Below are positions 37,077-50,481 of a stretch of DNA of 64,000 nt, piece after piece. The position numbers were made by a program, and so were the translations under genes. This stretch comes from Gyromitra esculenta. Its lineage: Eukaryota; Ascomycota; Pezizomycetes; Pezizales; Discinaceae. The stretch covers positions 372,001 to 436,000 of the forward strand of contig JBCAML010000020.1 in NCBI GenBank assembly GCA_038503075.1. The letters are read 5' to 3'. Numbering within the stretch: position 1 is the first letter of the stretch; each line of letters starts with the position of its first letter. Below the pieces are notes generated by a model, which did no database searches, was not told the origin of the DNA, and saw nothing but the letters and a program-made list of their open reading frames with translations.

Positions 37077-38497
37077 ATTTAAAATTGGACGCAGCTCGAT
37101 GACGATCTCCGCTTAAATGCAGGTATTTGGGGTTCTCAATAGTTTAGCGATTCCACGTACGCATTTGCAGAAGAAGTTCCAAACTTCGTATGCTTGTCTG
37201 CGCACATATTTTGCTAGGAAAACCTTATTTGAACTCTAATTTGCTGATGGGACTGCGCGTGGGGGGACAACCCCCACGTTTGTCTTACAAGTATATATGC
37301 ATAAATGGGCTTTGGATACCCGTACACGGTATTATATAAAATTAAGAGTTATAAGGGGGGCAGTTATATAAGCAGCTGCAGCGGGAGCATAGGAATAATT
37401 ATTTTTCTCAGTTAGATATTCCTGCCACCCTCTCTATGCATATACGTGTACATGTAGTTTTCTACGTATTGAACTTGTGTAATGTTATTGAATGATCCAC
37501 ATCATCCACCAACGGGTACTCGCATCTGCTACGTTGTTATATATACATGTATAATTGGTTTGCTTCTCTATTTCCGCCCGAGGGTATTCTTGCACCTGGA
37601 TAAAGCAATGAAACAGTGGTTTAACAAAAAAATTAAATTATCTCTATTTCCCGAGGGATGGCTAACTACAGCTGTTATCAATTCTTACACTTTCATTATT
37701 TTTCTGTACGGCAAATAATTATGGCCGATCTTAGTTTCAACTATACGACGTACAAAGTACCCGAACCTAGATTCAGCACCGTGAATGTGATTGAAATTAA
37801 GTTTGAAACCGGATTTTATACACGTGGACACTGGACACAACTACTTTACACCCAAGAGCCGCGGATATAGGCCAATCAATCCTAAAATCTATAGTAGGCT
37901 TCTCAGAACATGCAATGCCACTCAACACGAGTTCGAACTTGGGGCTCTGGACACACGAGAATCAATCAAACTCTATGACAAACTTGAATTAACTTTTCTG
38001 GGAGAAGCAAGGCTTCCTCTACCGAGGTGAATGAGTGCGCAAAGACTCACGTCTGGCAAGAAGTTTGGAAAAACAAGGGGAATCCCTGTGGCAAATAGGA
38101 CATCTAGAACTAACTTCGAAGTCTTCTAGCCAATCGGTACCCCTCAGGGATCTCCCCAAACTTCTTGCCCGGCGCGAGCAGATTGCTCTGACCAAAAAAT
38201 TGCCACCAGGCTCTGACTGATGAGTTGATATCGACGCGTACTCCAGCTCTTGATGTTAGATCTGCCTTCGTGGTGGCGCTTCGACATACCTCATCGGGCG
38301 AGTTTGGTTTGGCCACCGGGCCAGGATACAACGGGATCCGGCGGCTACCACTTTAGAGATATGTCCACATGACTATTATTTAACTAATATCAAGCAAAAC
38401 AGAAGCCGAGAGTTACCCCAGTCTAGACTAAACAAGTACATACATGTACCTTATAATCAAGGATGTAAAGGCCTGAATAAGGCGCACGATCCGCTGG
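37077..38497. other. Intergenic with a small internal inverted repeat
   Basis: Lies between the complete and truncated copies of the 156-base element. An imperfect inverted repeat occurs at about 38053-38172 (GGCAAGAAGTTTGG and CCAAACTTCTTGCC, each flanked by a TCCCTG/CAGGGA motif). Overlapping plus-strand frames at 37658-38220 are short and unrecognised. TACATGTA occurs at 37449, 37544 and 38441. Confidence 0.45.
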
Positions 38498-38634
38498 TAT
38501 AGCGTACGGCAAAAAAAGATCGAGAAACCAGGGCCTACCGACAAGGCTCTAGCTCTGCGGTCAATTCAACTGCTAGAATCTTCCTCGAAAACTCTGGAGA
38601 GCCAATAACAGCCCCGAATCCCAAGTCTCACGTT
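38498..38634. mobile_element. 156-base TIR element, truncated inverted copy
   Basis: Matches the reverse complement of 36921-37076, starting TA-TAGCGTACGGCAAAAAAAG and containing AACTGCTAGAATCTTCCTCG and GGAGAGCCAATAACAGCCCC. The match stops at CACGTT, so the second terminal arm is missing. Orientation is opposite to the complete copy 1.4 kb away. Confidence 0.75.
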
Positions 38635-41600
38635 GCATCCATGGGGTTGGGTTTACATCATCTGAAACCCTCCCTAAGAGAAAAGTCTCAGTCTTGCACC
38701 GGAGCTACCGATAACAAATATTTCAATGAAGTTGCTTGGGGGCTTTCGTCCAGGGGATCCGCAAACCCTAAACCCTACTCTAGAAGCCTAAAACCTAAAC
38801 CGGGTAGCTCAAGAGTGTTCAAGGGAGTCATCACACTCTGGAGTGATTCACAAAGCACTAAGAGGATAGATATCGGTTTCTTGTTATGATCTTTGTCAAT
38901 ACAGGTGGGTCATCGCGTCGATCTTGATAGCGTCGGAAACACAACTGATATAAAAAACAAGTTTTTATGGTCTCCACCACCAGTCACGAGCAGTGCTCCA
39001 AAAAACAAAGGATCAAGTAAAAACTAGGGGAATGGACCGCGCAAATGATACTCGCGGAGATAGACGTACCATAAAGAGCAATTATCAGGAGAAAGTGAGG
39101 AGAGATAAAATGATTCATAGGTCAGGAGATTGTTTCCCTCTGCTCATTTACGAAGAGATGGCTGGCAAACCTATTGTGTTCCTCTAGGCTGCTAGTTCTT
39201 TTCTTATAATAGCAAAGATGTTCTTGTGCCTTGAGCCTCTCCACAGTAATACAACTCCCCAAAAACCATTTGCTTGGTCCATTCCAATAAATTTTCGTCG
39301 ACTCTGTGTCTCGACACCTAGAAATAGCTACATAGCGCAAAACCATTAGTTTAAAGCTAATTCGCTGAATTGTGAGTAAGCCAATACCAAAGCCTTAAAC
39401 TTGTGGGACAGAGGTACAGCCTTCAAGCTTTTATTGGCCTTCCGGGTCTATCGGAAAGATTTTGGCTACGGTATTGGCTGCATGGGCATTCGCTGACCCT
39501 TGTTTTTCTACCAGAGGCTGTATCATGCGTGAAACAAAATCGAGAAATGAAGTGATTCTGTGGGACCTATGTCCATCGCTACCAAATAGAGGCTCAAACC
39601 CTCTGTTCACCATTGGAGGATTCACCGCCACCACATGAACGACTGTACCAAGTAATGTGGGTGCGCGGATCGAGCCGAGACATAAACAGCTGGAATCGCT
39701 CGCTAGGGACTGCATGGACGTCATTCATGCTTATTGCGCACTGTTACATGTGCGCACACTACTAAATCGAGAAATTTATGTCCGTTTACCAGAGGTGATG
39801 CTAAGCGAGGGCTGGGCGGCAACATTGCGGCAAAAGAGCCGCAATGAGTGTGTGTGGAGATCAATAAGTAATAGAAAGAACACGAGCTTTGATCATTCAG
39901 TTGATAGTCTCCTGCTTCGTTTTAGTTATCTATTTTGATACTATTTGGACTGCTGCCTAGAGTGGACCTGATTAGCTAATGTGACGGCAACCTCAAACAA
40001 GATATCTAGGGTTTGACATGAGCTCCATACTTATTTCGACGATAGCTAAAGAGTAATAGCATGTGCCTCTACTCACTCATAGCCCGGCGGCCCCTATTTG
40101 GGTTTTGTTTGTTCTTCTTTAGTTCAGTTTTGCCTAACTGTCAGGCATACGGATAGGTGTGCACTATAGCTCTTAACGGACCACAAACCACTGACCCATC
40201 TAGGAAGGTCTTTGGCAAGGTACCGTAGTTCATCCTCGTAAAAACCCCGCTATTACCCGTTCCTGAGTTTCTATAAACCAAATAGAGCGGGGATGTGAAA
40301 AGCACACTCGAGTAATAACCGATTTTCGGAGAGAGCAAGCCAGTTATGTTAAAGATGTGCTCTCGATACTAAAGCCCTAGCGTGTTATATTGTCGGCGGT
40401 AATGCCACAAAACCGTAATTCTCCTATCAGCCTGCTAGGTCTAGGCGGTTGAAGGACACTAATGCATAAACTCTCTGGTCTTGAGAACATAGATAAGCTC
40501 GACTCAAGGCCAAGCATATCCAGTGCTTTTACATTTTCTCCCAGCCTCAGCCTAAGGTTGGTAGTCCTGGAACACATATCCTTGATAAAATATCTGGTTC
40601 CAAATTACTAATCATGAAAAGTCACTCGAAATAGGATGGTTGCTAAAATTCTAAACCTACATACATGAATAGAAGGGGGATGATATTACAGTTTGACACG
40701 TATTATAAGCAGTTCATCATTGTGACGCAACCCTATTGTAAGGGAGCTGCGACGTAAAGTTCCTGCGCCGTTTAGCTAAAATTTCGAGGGTTTGATATGC
40801 ACAGAAGTGCTGAAAGATTTATCCAGTAAATGGATTTGCCTGTAGCAAAACCTGCTCAGTGTTGATCGATTCGGATTGCCTGTGCTCTTAACGTATATTC
40901 TAAATTTGGCTATACCGGTTTTTTTGGAGACAGGTGGTGCACTAAGATTCCAGAGTAAACTGCAAGAGCGCATGATCGATCTCATAATGGATCCGGAGTT
41001 AGGCGAGACATTTTACAGTGCGAAGCTGGTGTGAAGTCGTTGCAATTACCAGCAGCTGGTATTGCTTTTCGTCGATAGTGATGAGAGCAGTGTTTCGAAC
41101 CATTTAAAATATGATGTTAGCGAAATGTGGATGTATTTGTTTTTAAATTAGTGGGGCTGAAGATGTTGAAACAAAAAATTACGGAATGTGTGGGGTTACA
41201 ACCAACCTTAGGCATTTCATTACCCCTCAAAAAAGCGCCGGATTAGAAGGACATTACCACCACGTCAAGAAGGTTTCAGGCGCCAAATGTAAGAATTACC
41301 ACATTGAAGAGGATTTGGTACTAGCTGGCGCCCTGGAAATGCGGTGAGAGTTCGTGCCTAAATATTACATACCAGCGCGTCACCCGTCGCAAGCTTGCAT
41401 GAAGTGGATATCGAGCTGCTGAGAAGCAAGCTCTGATTGGGTTTTTAATTTATGTTGTGAAACCCGGGAGTTTCCATGACATTCGAGGAAGAAATCTGCT
41501 TCTCGGCGTAAATCGTTACGGGACAGATGGTTATGAAGAAGAGGGGGGCGTTAATACCCTTAGAGTACATATGCAATGCAGACCCATCACATTCGAGTTT

Positions 41601-43457
41601 GGTTCTGAAACCTCGTCTAAGGAATATCTTTGGCTATGCCAGTTTATACTGCTGAGATACTACACCCCTAAGCAACTGGCCGGGAAGACGTCAGAAGTGA
41701 GGTAGATTGCGGAAAGGGAGCTCAAGCCCCTATCAAGCTTCAATTTGGGTTTTGCCACAGTGAAAAAAAAAAAAAATTTCGTGTGGGCATATTCTGAAGG
41801 TATCGGTATAGTGCTACGAGGATCAATATCTAGAAAAGGTAGAAGTTGTAGTGAAAGATATACTATGTACTGGCATGAGTGCGCAGGATTGTGAGCCTCT
41901 ACTACATGTAGCTATAGATGACTATTGCTACACTGCGCATATATCAGGGACGTTGGTATCACCAAATATTGCAATATAGAGATACGATTAGAAATACTAA
42001 AACATGGCTAAACTTCTAATTCTATCATCGCTAAAGGAAAGAGGAGGTGAAAGGTGTTTGCTTTGGAGCTCTAGGTCTCGAGCCTAGTGTTTTTTTCTCT
42101 GTTTCTAGAGGTCCTGACAGTCTGTACAATTGACAAGATTTAGTTATGGTAGGTACACCCTGCTTCGGGACTCTTTCTCTCTAAATATTTCTCGGTCTTT
42201 CTCGCCTGCATCAATCGGCCGCGGTAAAGGAAGTGTAAATTGTAAATTGTCAATAAAGTATTAGAGATATTTCGAGGGATTCGTCCATTTCGAAGAGACG
42301 TTTTTAGTGTCGCAGATAGTTTTTTTGAGTACGACCAAGGGACTGGTATTTTTATTACATAAATTAGCCATTATATAGGTGATTTAGATCTAATAGATAT
42401 ATGATCGGGCTCCATCAACGTTGTGTCTGTCTGGGTGATGGTTTTGAGTGCCCAGAGAAAACGTTGCCTGTAGTTGTTGTTTATCTTCTCAACGAAGCCT
42501 CTGCTCAGGTATTTTTATTCCTGTCCCAAGCAGTCCCGCACATGTAATCACGATTATCACATGCAAACCATCGAAACCATCTTCCTATAAATGCAAATTT
42601 CCACGTAGCAAATTTATGGGATGAGCCATACAAGACTAGCAAACAAAAGTATACCCATCCACCATCCTTGAGACCTACAACTTGAGTGATTTTTCTGGGT
42701 ATCTTAGCACGGGATCAAAGGAATGCTAATGGCAATACGTGTCGAGAAATTTCAATCTCTAGGTCTTGGAAATCCTTTGAGTGTTCGAACTGCGCGCATA
42801 TCTTTTAGGAAAAGGACCACAACCAGTATGACTTCAACTCAAGTTTATTCTAATACTAAAGCTAATATAGGCTAACATTGGAGCGTATAATTGAGGTTGA
42901 TCTCGTGAGATATCTGACAGCTTCGGTCCATGATCTGTGGGATGACGCAATGACAAGAATTGTGATCAACACAACGATGTCAATGATAATGAGAATACTA
43001 GGTTGAATGCATCGAATCGGGAGTAATTATCGCCGTATCGAGCTCAAGCGTATTTATTTTTGAATATATTGAAAACTGAGTAGTAGTTTGCGTATTATAA
43101 ATTAAGTGACCTTTAGGTATCGGCAATATGGTTTCTTCGTTTATATTGGTTGTTTATATTAGTGATGAACGCAAGATATTATAAAACAGAATTATGAAGG
43201 ATTTATATTTAATGGGGGATAGACTTAGCACAGTGAAATGAATTAACTGAATATCTCGAGAGTCGATATCAAATATATTTTGCTGGGGCCGAAAAGAACC
43301 GAGATGACAAGTCAACTGGGGGACGTTCGCATGTAGCCACCGACTTAAACATTGAATAAGCCACCTGCGGTTTCAGAGAGAAGATAAACCGGAAGTTTGA
43401 TTATATCAGAATCCGAAAACGTGGCGTAAGGTGCTGTATTTCGAATATAACTGTATT

Positions 43458-44066
43458 CTAATTGGGTACATTGACCGTATCGTCGATGTCTTCTATTAGC
43501 GGGATGGACGAAAGAAACTCGGCACGGCTTATCGTAAGCGGAGACAAATAGAGGTTATTGTTGAACTTATCAGAAGTAAGCAGATATTCTGTGTAAATCG
43601 AAGCACTGATCGGGATGGGTACATACGGAACTGTTTGTGAGGTTCCACTGGCTTGCCCAGACATGCTGTAACACACACGAAACACCACCAAACAAATAAG
43701 TAATAAGGTATGTGAATCGTTAATCACAAACCATCGGAATTTAAAACTCACTTAAAAAACAGCATGTCGAATTTTTTGGTTGCGCGTTAAGGGTTGGATA
43801 AGCAGTGAGTACTTATTAGGTGGTACCACAGAGATCTTCACTCCGCGATAGCCGAATGTTGAAAGCAGCAGACGTAAACGATCACCCTGCAAGCGAGCGC
43901 TTAAGGTTATTTGAGATATTTCGATTGTGATCCTGGGTCTCCACTTAGAGTTTATGGATTCTCCGGATAATGTTAAAATTAGCATTCCGTGAATGGGATG
44001 TGGAGACGTGATATGAAAACCACCTCCCTCCGGATCCCCGCACTCGTCAGTGCTATGGGGCCACAT
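43458..44066 (-). other. Possible small spliced transcript with two ORFs
   Basis: A 104-codon frame (44066-43752) ends in TAA directly before a strong donor GTGAGT. An 86-base intron-like segment (43751-43666) ends TGTTACAG, and one base later an ATG opens a 68-codon frame (43664-43458). The pair is not one continuous protein as read. It could be a transcript with a 5' untranslated intron and an upstream frame, or two decayed exons of one gene. No domain was recognised in either part. Confidence 0.2.
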
Positions 44067-47000
44067 AACCCATCTTGTTAAATCTTTGGTGTATCCGCTA
44101 TCATCTCTTTATATTTTCATCAGGGCGCTCTTTCTCTGGTGGCCGAATTTCTGAGAGAAAGCATGAAGACTGGTTCGGTGGCGTGGTGGCTTGTATCTTG
44201 ACTGTACAGAAAGATTTCAAGAATGGGATGAATGAAGGTATGTTGGTCGGCCAGGGCGTCCTATGCTGTAATCTGATAGCTAAAGTATATTTTTGAGGCC
44301 TCAGGAACCCACTCAAGATATTGTATATGTTTTGAGTGAGGGGGGATGCTGACATGCTAAGTTTGGCATACATTGAACAACGATGCAAAATTCCTCATTT
44401 TTAGGCAAGACTATTTGGATTTGATCTTGTAGATCGATCAAGTTGCATCGTGTCGCAGAACTACAATAGCTCAATTGCAAGGACAAAAGTTTCGGCCAGA
44501 GTGTTTTGAGCTCTAATTTATTAGCAAGGTTCAGCAAACTCAACATGCACAAAAAAAAATCCATCGATCGGTGTTACAACAGTGCTTGTATCTAAATATT
44601 TGGTCCGATACCAGACTTTGATATTTCTGGCAAGTAATCTAGTAGTCGAGAGGGGTGATGGGAACTAATTTTCGAGTTATCCCTAAATCAACAGAAATTC
44701 CTGGGATTCCTAAAGATAGGATAATTTCATCGAAACTGGTTTTCGCAAAGCCTGGTATCTTAATATACTTCTGATTGGTTGCTTGAACATTTTTTGTGGC
44801 CACGATTCCCGAGTGGCTGTGGTCGTGGTGGGATTTATAAGGTGTCTGTGGGAGTCGGCCGGGACAGTTAACCCTGACTAAGATAAACTGGGTTGGTAAA
44901 TTACTTACCGGAGTATTTCAGTGCCTCGTATCATGCATCATTGTCCGTGAAAAAAACCGGGATTATTCTAGTAAAAGAAAAATCCGGCGAGGTATAACAT
45001 CAGCATCAATGGCAGGTGCAGCAATGACATCTCTTGTTTGACATATATATAACCTCTATACCATCTCACACAATTGGATTCAAACGGTGATGACTTAACC
45101 CCATCTGGCCGATGTTAATAGTCAGGGCATTTTTGTCAACTCGGGATAAATATAGGAATCACAGCGCTTACTGGCATTCATTAATATGGAATACGAGGCA
45201 CAAAAGGTAGGTCACTGCTGGATCACCACTTTTTTCCTCGTTACGGACCGCAGCTTCTAGCTCGTCGACTCGAGCACAATGGGATAGCTGCTTGTGAGGC
45301 TCCTGCGAGCTTGAATCTTTGCGTAGGGGTTGATTGTGCTTGAGTTATAAAGAGAGTTGCTATTAACTAGAGATATCCACAACCCAACAATCGCCCCCGT
45401 GGGCCTGCATCGAGTGGAATTAGTCGAGAATGTTATATTGACGCGTGAGAGCAAATGCATGGGTGGTGGTGTTGGCCGTGTAGGGGCATGGGCCTTAACG
45501 AAACTTGCTTTAGGTGTCCTGTTGCTCAAAAATAGGCCTTGGTCCTGCACACTGGAACAACCCAGCGGATCAAGCAATTGACACTATAAGATGCATTTGA
45601 GGCACAATCTTTGGTTGAAGCTGTATTTGGTATGTATCCCAAAACCTTTTCTAGTTCAACTAAAGTTGAATCAGCATCAACCTGTATACTGCAATGGAAG
45701 AGAGGAAAAATCGTAAATGGTTTTAAGTTCCAGAGACCAACCAAGGATATCTCGTGAAAAGTATGCTGAAGAAGTCTGTTGAGCCTTAGTCATGCTCAAG
45801 ACATATTAGCTGGGAAGCTGATGGGTAGAATCTAATATTGGGAATAACAGAGATGCCCCTGATGGGGTGCACGTGAGAAGTGGAGTAATCAACAGGAATT
45901 TTTCATAGCATACTAATAATTGCTGGTCGAAATATCTGCTTTAGGGGATATAACAAACGTAAAGGTACCTTTTAACGAAAACCCTACAGGACGAACCAGG
46001 AAAATTTCTATCAATAGGGCCTTAAGGGTACAAAAAACCAAATTAGCGGAAATAGAGCATACCTAAATGCGAAGGTCTTTAACTCAAGTGGAGCTTTAAT
46101 AGTCGATCGTATAAAACAAGCTATTGATTTGTGATTGAAGGCTATGACTAAGGGGAGCTTGGAACCTGGAGGCCTTTCTAGGTTTGTTCCTGTACATGCT
46201 GAATGATCATGTTAGCACTGCCACCCTGATATCAAGGATAGAAGAAGAATGGAAATACTCACAACAATTCTTCGTAGACATTACTTTTATCTTTTATTCA
46301 CTCCTGAATCGGCGCTGACTAGTATTGGGTAATATTACCCATGGGCGTAAAATTTAGGCTTGAGATATCGTCGGTTCAAACTTCACAGTGGCAGTGACTC
46401 TGCTGTACTATGATCACTCGCATCTCTATTGTACCTAGACACGGGTAGACGGGACTGGGCGTGAGACAATTGCAAAACGCCCTTCAAACGCATTTCGCTT
46501 CATAGTCAGTACTATTTTGAGGTTACTAGGCTGTGGACTTTCCTGAGTTTACAAATACCTACTGGAATAATTATACTTTGGCAGAATTTGAGACTCAACA
46601 TAAGCTCACATATGCCACCATCTTTAGAATTAGCAGGTAGAGTAAACTTGATCGAGAGCATCCCCCTTCCTGCTTGTAAGATACAAGCTAGTATTGACAA
46701 GAGCAGCAGTGATGCTAAGGATATCTGCGGAGATTGCAGCTCTGGAAAGGATAGCATGGGCCTTCGACAAGACCAGCTGGTGCTGAAGGATTTTGAAGCT
46801 TGATGTCAGCACTGTGGTTATTTTGCTGAAGGGTAGTCAGAAACCAATGCTTACTGATGGAGATATGCCCAACTGTAGAGGCTCTCTTGGGGTGAACAGG
46901 GCTAGCGAAGATCTAGGTAGCGAGGAAGCTGTACAGAGCTCAAAGCTCAAAGCTGTGGGAGCTGTCCACATCTTCTTGGGCTGAAATCGGAAATGGCATC

Positions 47001-47227
47001 GCGCAGCGGCGGCTAAACCTTATGTGAGGCGAAGGTTAAAGTGGTGGTTAGGATTATCTGGTCAGTAAGAGAAACCCCCGCTCGATCAAATGACAAGGCT
47101 TGTGATGTATATCTGTAACCGTTGGTGTACATACACATACATGTATGCTTTGCCTAGAATAAAAACACGTGCACATGAAGCTGATTTAAGGTTCAGGGAA
47201 TTCCCTAGACAACTCCTACCTCCTTCT

Positions 47228-47263
47228 ATCCTTATCCTTATCCTTATCCTTATCCTTATCCTA
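47228..47263. repeat. (TTATCC)n hexamer tandem repeat
   Basis: About six tandem copies of TTATCC. The unit is not the TTAGGG telomere repeat of most ascomycetes. The position is interstitial, and no gene overlaps it. Confidence 0.85.
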
Positions 47264-48489
47264 TCTATCCCTTTCGTCCTTCTTCTCACCTGTCCTCGTT
47301 CGTCATAATAGGAACGGGCCGAAACTTTCTCTTCTCCTCGTAAACCCAGCCACCCCTTCTGTTTTTCAAAATATCGACATCCTGATATCTAAAGGGAAAG
47401 GGAAAAGAGCAGGGGATTTGATGCTAGGACAACTATCAGGAATGGATATCCTTCAACTAGGAAATTTTAGAAGTCAAAGTTAGCGTTTCTTGGTGAACTG
47501 TAGGTGGGTTGTTTGATTACATAAATGTACCCTTGTTCGCCTAACCTCGAAACGCTACCTTAATAGGCGGAAAGCATCTGCCATAAAAGTGAGTCAAGCA
47601 TTATCCCAGCGGTTCTCGCGGTTTATGACATCCACTAAAAACATGTCTTAAAAGAAACCCAAAAACAATGTTTGCCCCGCTCTTCGTCAAGATTAACATC
47701 CATAGTCTTTGAGTGAGCTAATCCGAGAGACACCTACATACTCATCGCCTCCTACTTAATGGCCATAGATCATGCATGTGCGTGCCCGCAAACCTCTCGA
47801 AAGCAAACACGATCTTCCCATCCATGCGAGCACAGGACAAGAGCGATACATGACACTAAGCTTTTGACGAGATGAACGAACCATCAGCTCTCGAGTCCCT
47901 AAGCTATCGAAAGGGTTTCAATCTCTTCACTAAACCCAGCTAATACAGCTTGCGGACAGTATTTTTCAATTTGGTCTCACTCGGGTGGATGACTGTGCGT
48001 ATACGGAGATTTGATAGGACGATACGCACAGGCCCCCCAAGCAATTAGATGCGACGCGCCCGAACGCGCCTGGCAGGATGAGGAATCTATGTTTGTTGAC
48101 GTTCAGAGCTGTCGCTCGTTGATCTCCACAGAAGCTTTTTGCTCCTTCTATCCTCATTGAAAAGCTTCCATCGAAAATATTGAATTGAATGATCAGGTCT
48201 CGTGAGTTTCCGCTTTCCCATTTCCTTTTACATGCTTGTTCCATCCTCATTCAAAATAAATTTTTCTTTCAAACTGCGTTTGTCCCTTTTCTCTTAACCG
48301 CAGAGTTATTTCACCGACTCTTGTTGACCAAGCGCGTAGCCGGCTGTAACGACATCATCAAATCTGCACGAACCCATCTACATTTGGAGCCCCTCCGCTG
48401 CAAACTGTCATCAGTATCCCAGCTATAACCACCGCCACCCGTATCAGAACCCCACTATAACCCCTCCAAACTACCCATCACTTACCGAA

Positions 48490-49115
48490 ATGGCCACCAT
48501 ATCTCAGCAACAGCAATCTTCTTCTCCTCCGTCTGTGCCATCTTCCCAAGCCCTTGCATCCCGCGGTCGTCGCCCCGCACTTATCCCACATAATACCGAC
48601 CTCTCGCTTTCGCTCTCTGCTGCTGCTACAGCGCTTGGAATGGCGTCGTACTCCCCTGACCGCCAACGCGGGAGTGGTAGTTCCGGAGGCGTGCTTTGGG
48701 TGCTACCATCATCGTCACCACCAACGCCACTGCATCTCGAATGGAGTGCTAGCAGCGCAGGAGAGCATTTATTTCAAGACCGCTGGAAGGCAGAAGGCAG
48801 GGACGATGCCATGGAGTGCGAATTCGCTATGGAAGATGTGGAGGAGCTTGAGGCAGTGAGAAGTCTTGTTGTAAAGGATGTTTTTTCTTGGGTACGTCTA
48901 TGAATCTCTATTGAGTTATAAGCAGGTAGCTGATAGTTATCCTGAAATAGGTAAACGAAACGGACGGCGAACAAGTTCCACGCTCACGCTCAGCCAAGAT
49001 TAAAGCACCAGAGACAGCTCCAACATCACCACTAAGTGGAAATTTCCCCGAGGAACTTGAGTTCCGGCGGCGTAGGTTGCAAGAAGCAGAGCGAGAAATG
49101 GGAAGTAAGCGATAG
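48490..49115 (+). CDS. Hypothetical protein, two exons
   Basis: Exon 1 48490-48891 and exon 2 48951-49115 are joined across a 59-base intron (GTACGT..AAATAG, phase 0), giving 188 residues. I do not recognise the family. Residues 1-75 are rich in serine, glutamine and proline and look disordered. Residues 76-135 hold a hydrophobic and acidic block (VLWVLP, AMEDVEELEAVRSLVVKDVFSW) that may fold. The C-terminus is charged, with ELEFRRRRLQEAEREMGSKR as a possible helix. No signal peptide or membrane segment. The splice extends the frame naturally (FSW-VNETDGEQ) where read-through stops at once. The start context ACCGAAATGG is good. A GTAAGC just before the stop could be a further donor, but I find no in-frame acceptor. 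Confidence 0.6.
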
Positions 49116-50481
49116 TGCGCAACTGCGATGCAAAAAAACCCCCCTTCGAAAAAATCATGTGCCAGTACTGGATGAATCACGAATGACGACAACGCAAGAT
49201 CGATGATTATGATGATGATGATGATGATGATGAAAACCTATTATCCCAACAGGGTAATTATGATACGATGCGTATGAAATTTTTGATTTTCTTTCTTTCT
49301 CATTGAAGTGTAAGCAGGTATATTTTTATTTTTGTATTCCACTTCTTCAACCCACTGGGTAGATTCTATAATGATGTGAATTTCTCAGTTTATTTCTTTT
49401 ACCCACCTTCCTTCCGTTTTTGTTTCGGGTTTGAGGAGGTTTTGTATACCAGGGTTTGTTTAGTAATTTGCTTTTAAACAAGTAAGTAATTAATTCGTCC
49501 TCAGTGGTCGCAGGTTATTTGTTGTATCTAGCGATGAAAAAAGAAACTTGGTCGGTCTGCAAAGTGTTATTTCTTCTGTACGCCTTAAAAATGATACTTA
49601 GACCAAGTAAAGCATCCGTTATAGTTAACACGCTCATAACCTGAGACTCCTATATGGTTCGATCCACTGTGTCGGTATTCGTTCTCTGGTCATTTTTTTT
49701 TACCGGTTGCGTTTATGGATCCACATAACTACTGTCTGAACTCGGAAATAACTGACGGGACCGGGTTGATACAGCAGGAGAGCAATATATTACAACTGTC
49801 TGAGAGAACTGAATAGATCTTTGTCTGCTGGTTGAACTTGCGGCTCACACCTTTCCAACCAATGAGGATGTGATATCTTCCTGTTGCTTCAACCTGGCCG
49901 AGCTCGTTGTTTCCGAGTTTATACAGTACTACAGCTACATGTACCTAAGGTATTTAACACGTGTACACTCAAGATCTATAGCCTTCTAGAGGGTTTGAGG
50001 GAAGGAAATACAGGTATGGTCATATGGGTTAGGGTTATGATTTACATAGTTATAATTTCACGCACACCAGTTTCTCCGCAATCGTGTATCTTTGTTGTCA
50101 GGAAGTCCCCGCAAACATCTGTGGTTCATAAACGTTCCGTACTGGCCTGGCTGGTGGTTGCAGTAATCTGCTGGTACAAGGCTGGGCACGAGACTAATAG
50201 GAAGCCAATGGTAGTTTTAACGTCACACAAGGTATCACTCAATAGCACGTGTATGAGTACCCCTTAGAGTCAAAAGAACGGTCTATTCTCAATAAAGGTA
50301 GTCTATAGTAGGTGTCAATGCTAAAGATATCCATAATCGCATTCTCGTTTTTGTATGTGCCACACTTGGATGATAAAAATAGTGAAAGGCTATCCAGCTT
50401 TTCGTTTAGTCAATCAGAGTGACCGTGTGCCGGTCCTACGGGCTGTTTTCGTTTCGTAGAGTATTATGCACAGCACCCAAA
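49116..50481. other. Intergenic between two convergent genes
   Basis: 3' flanks of the plus-strand hypothetical gene and the minus-strand secreted-protein gene. T-rich blocks occur near 49300-49450. A plus-strand frame at 49884-50267 has no recognisable domain. One TACATGTA lies at 49936-49943. Confidence 0.45.
49202..49232. repeat. (GAT)n trinucleotide repeat
   Basis: About nine tandem GAT units with one imperfect copy, just downstream of the hypothetical gene's stop. If that gene used another exon this would encode an Asp-rich run, but the frames do not join. Confidence 0.85.

Larger units (their letters stand above)
38635..48489. other. Long intergenic stretch, one weak candidate ORF
   Basis: Ten kilobases with no confidently supported gene. 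Frames such as 39431-39724 minus, 45257-45577 minus and 46588-46803 plus show no domain. The sequence at 44.6-47.0 kb is less AT-rich than its surroundings and could be an old transposon remnant, but no motif was read. TACATGTA occurs at 41903 and 47138. A candidate spliced small gene is listed separately at 43458-44066. Confidence 0.4.

Noticed and set aside
38763..38780. CCCTAAACCCTA resembling a telomere repeat or telomerase RNA template
   Set aside because: Only two imperfect units, with no surrounding telomerase RNA features.
49600..49680. tRNA-Met-like string (GCTCATAACCTGAG followed by GGTTCGATCC)
   Set aside because: The acceptor and T stems do not pair and the D arm is not recognisable; at best a decayed relic.
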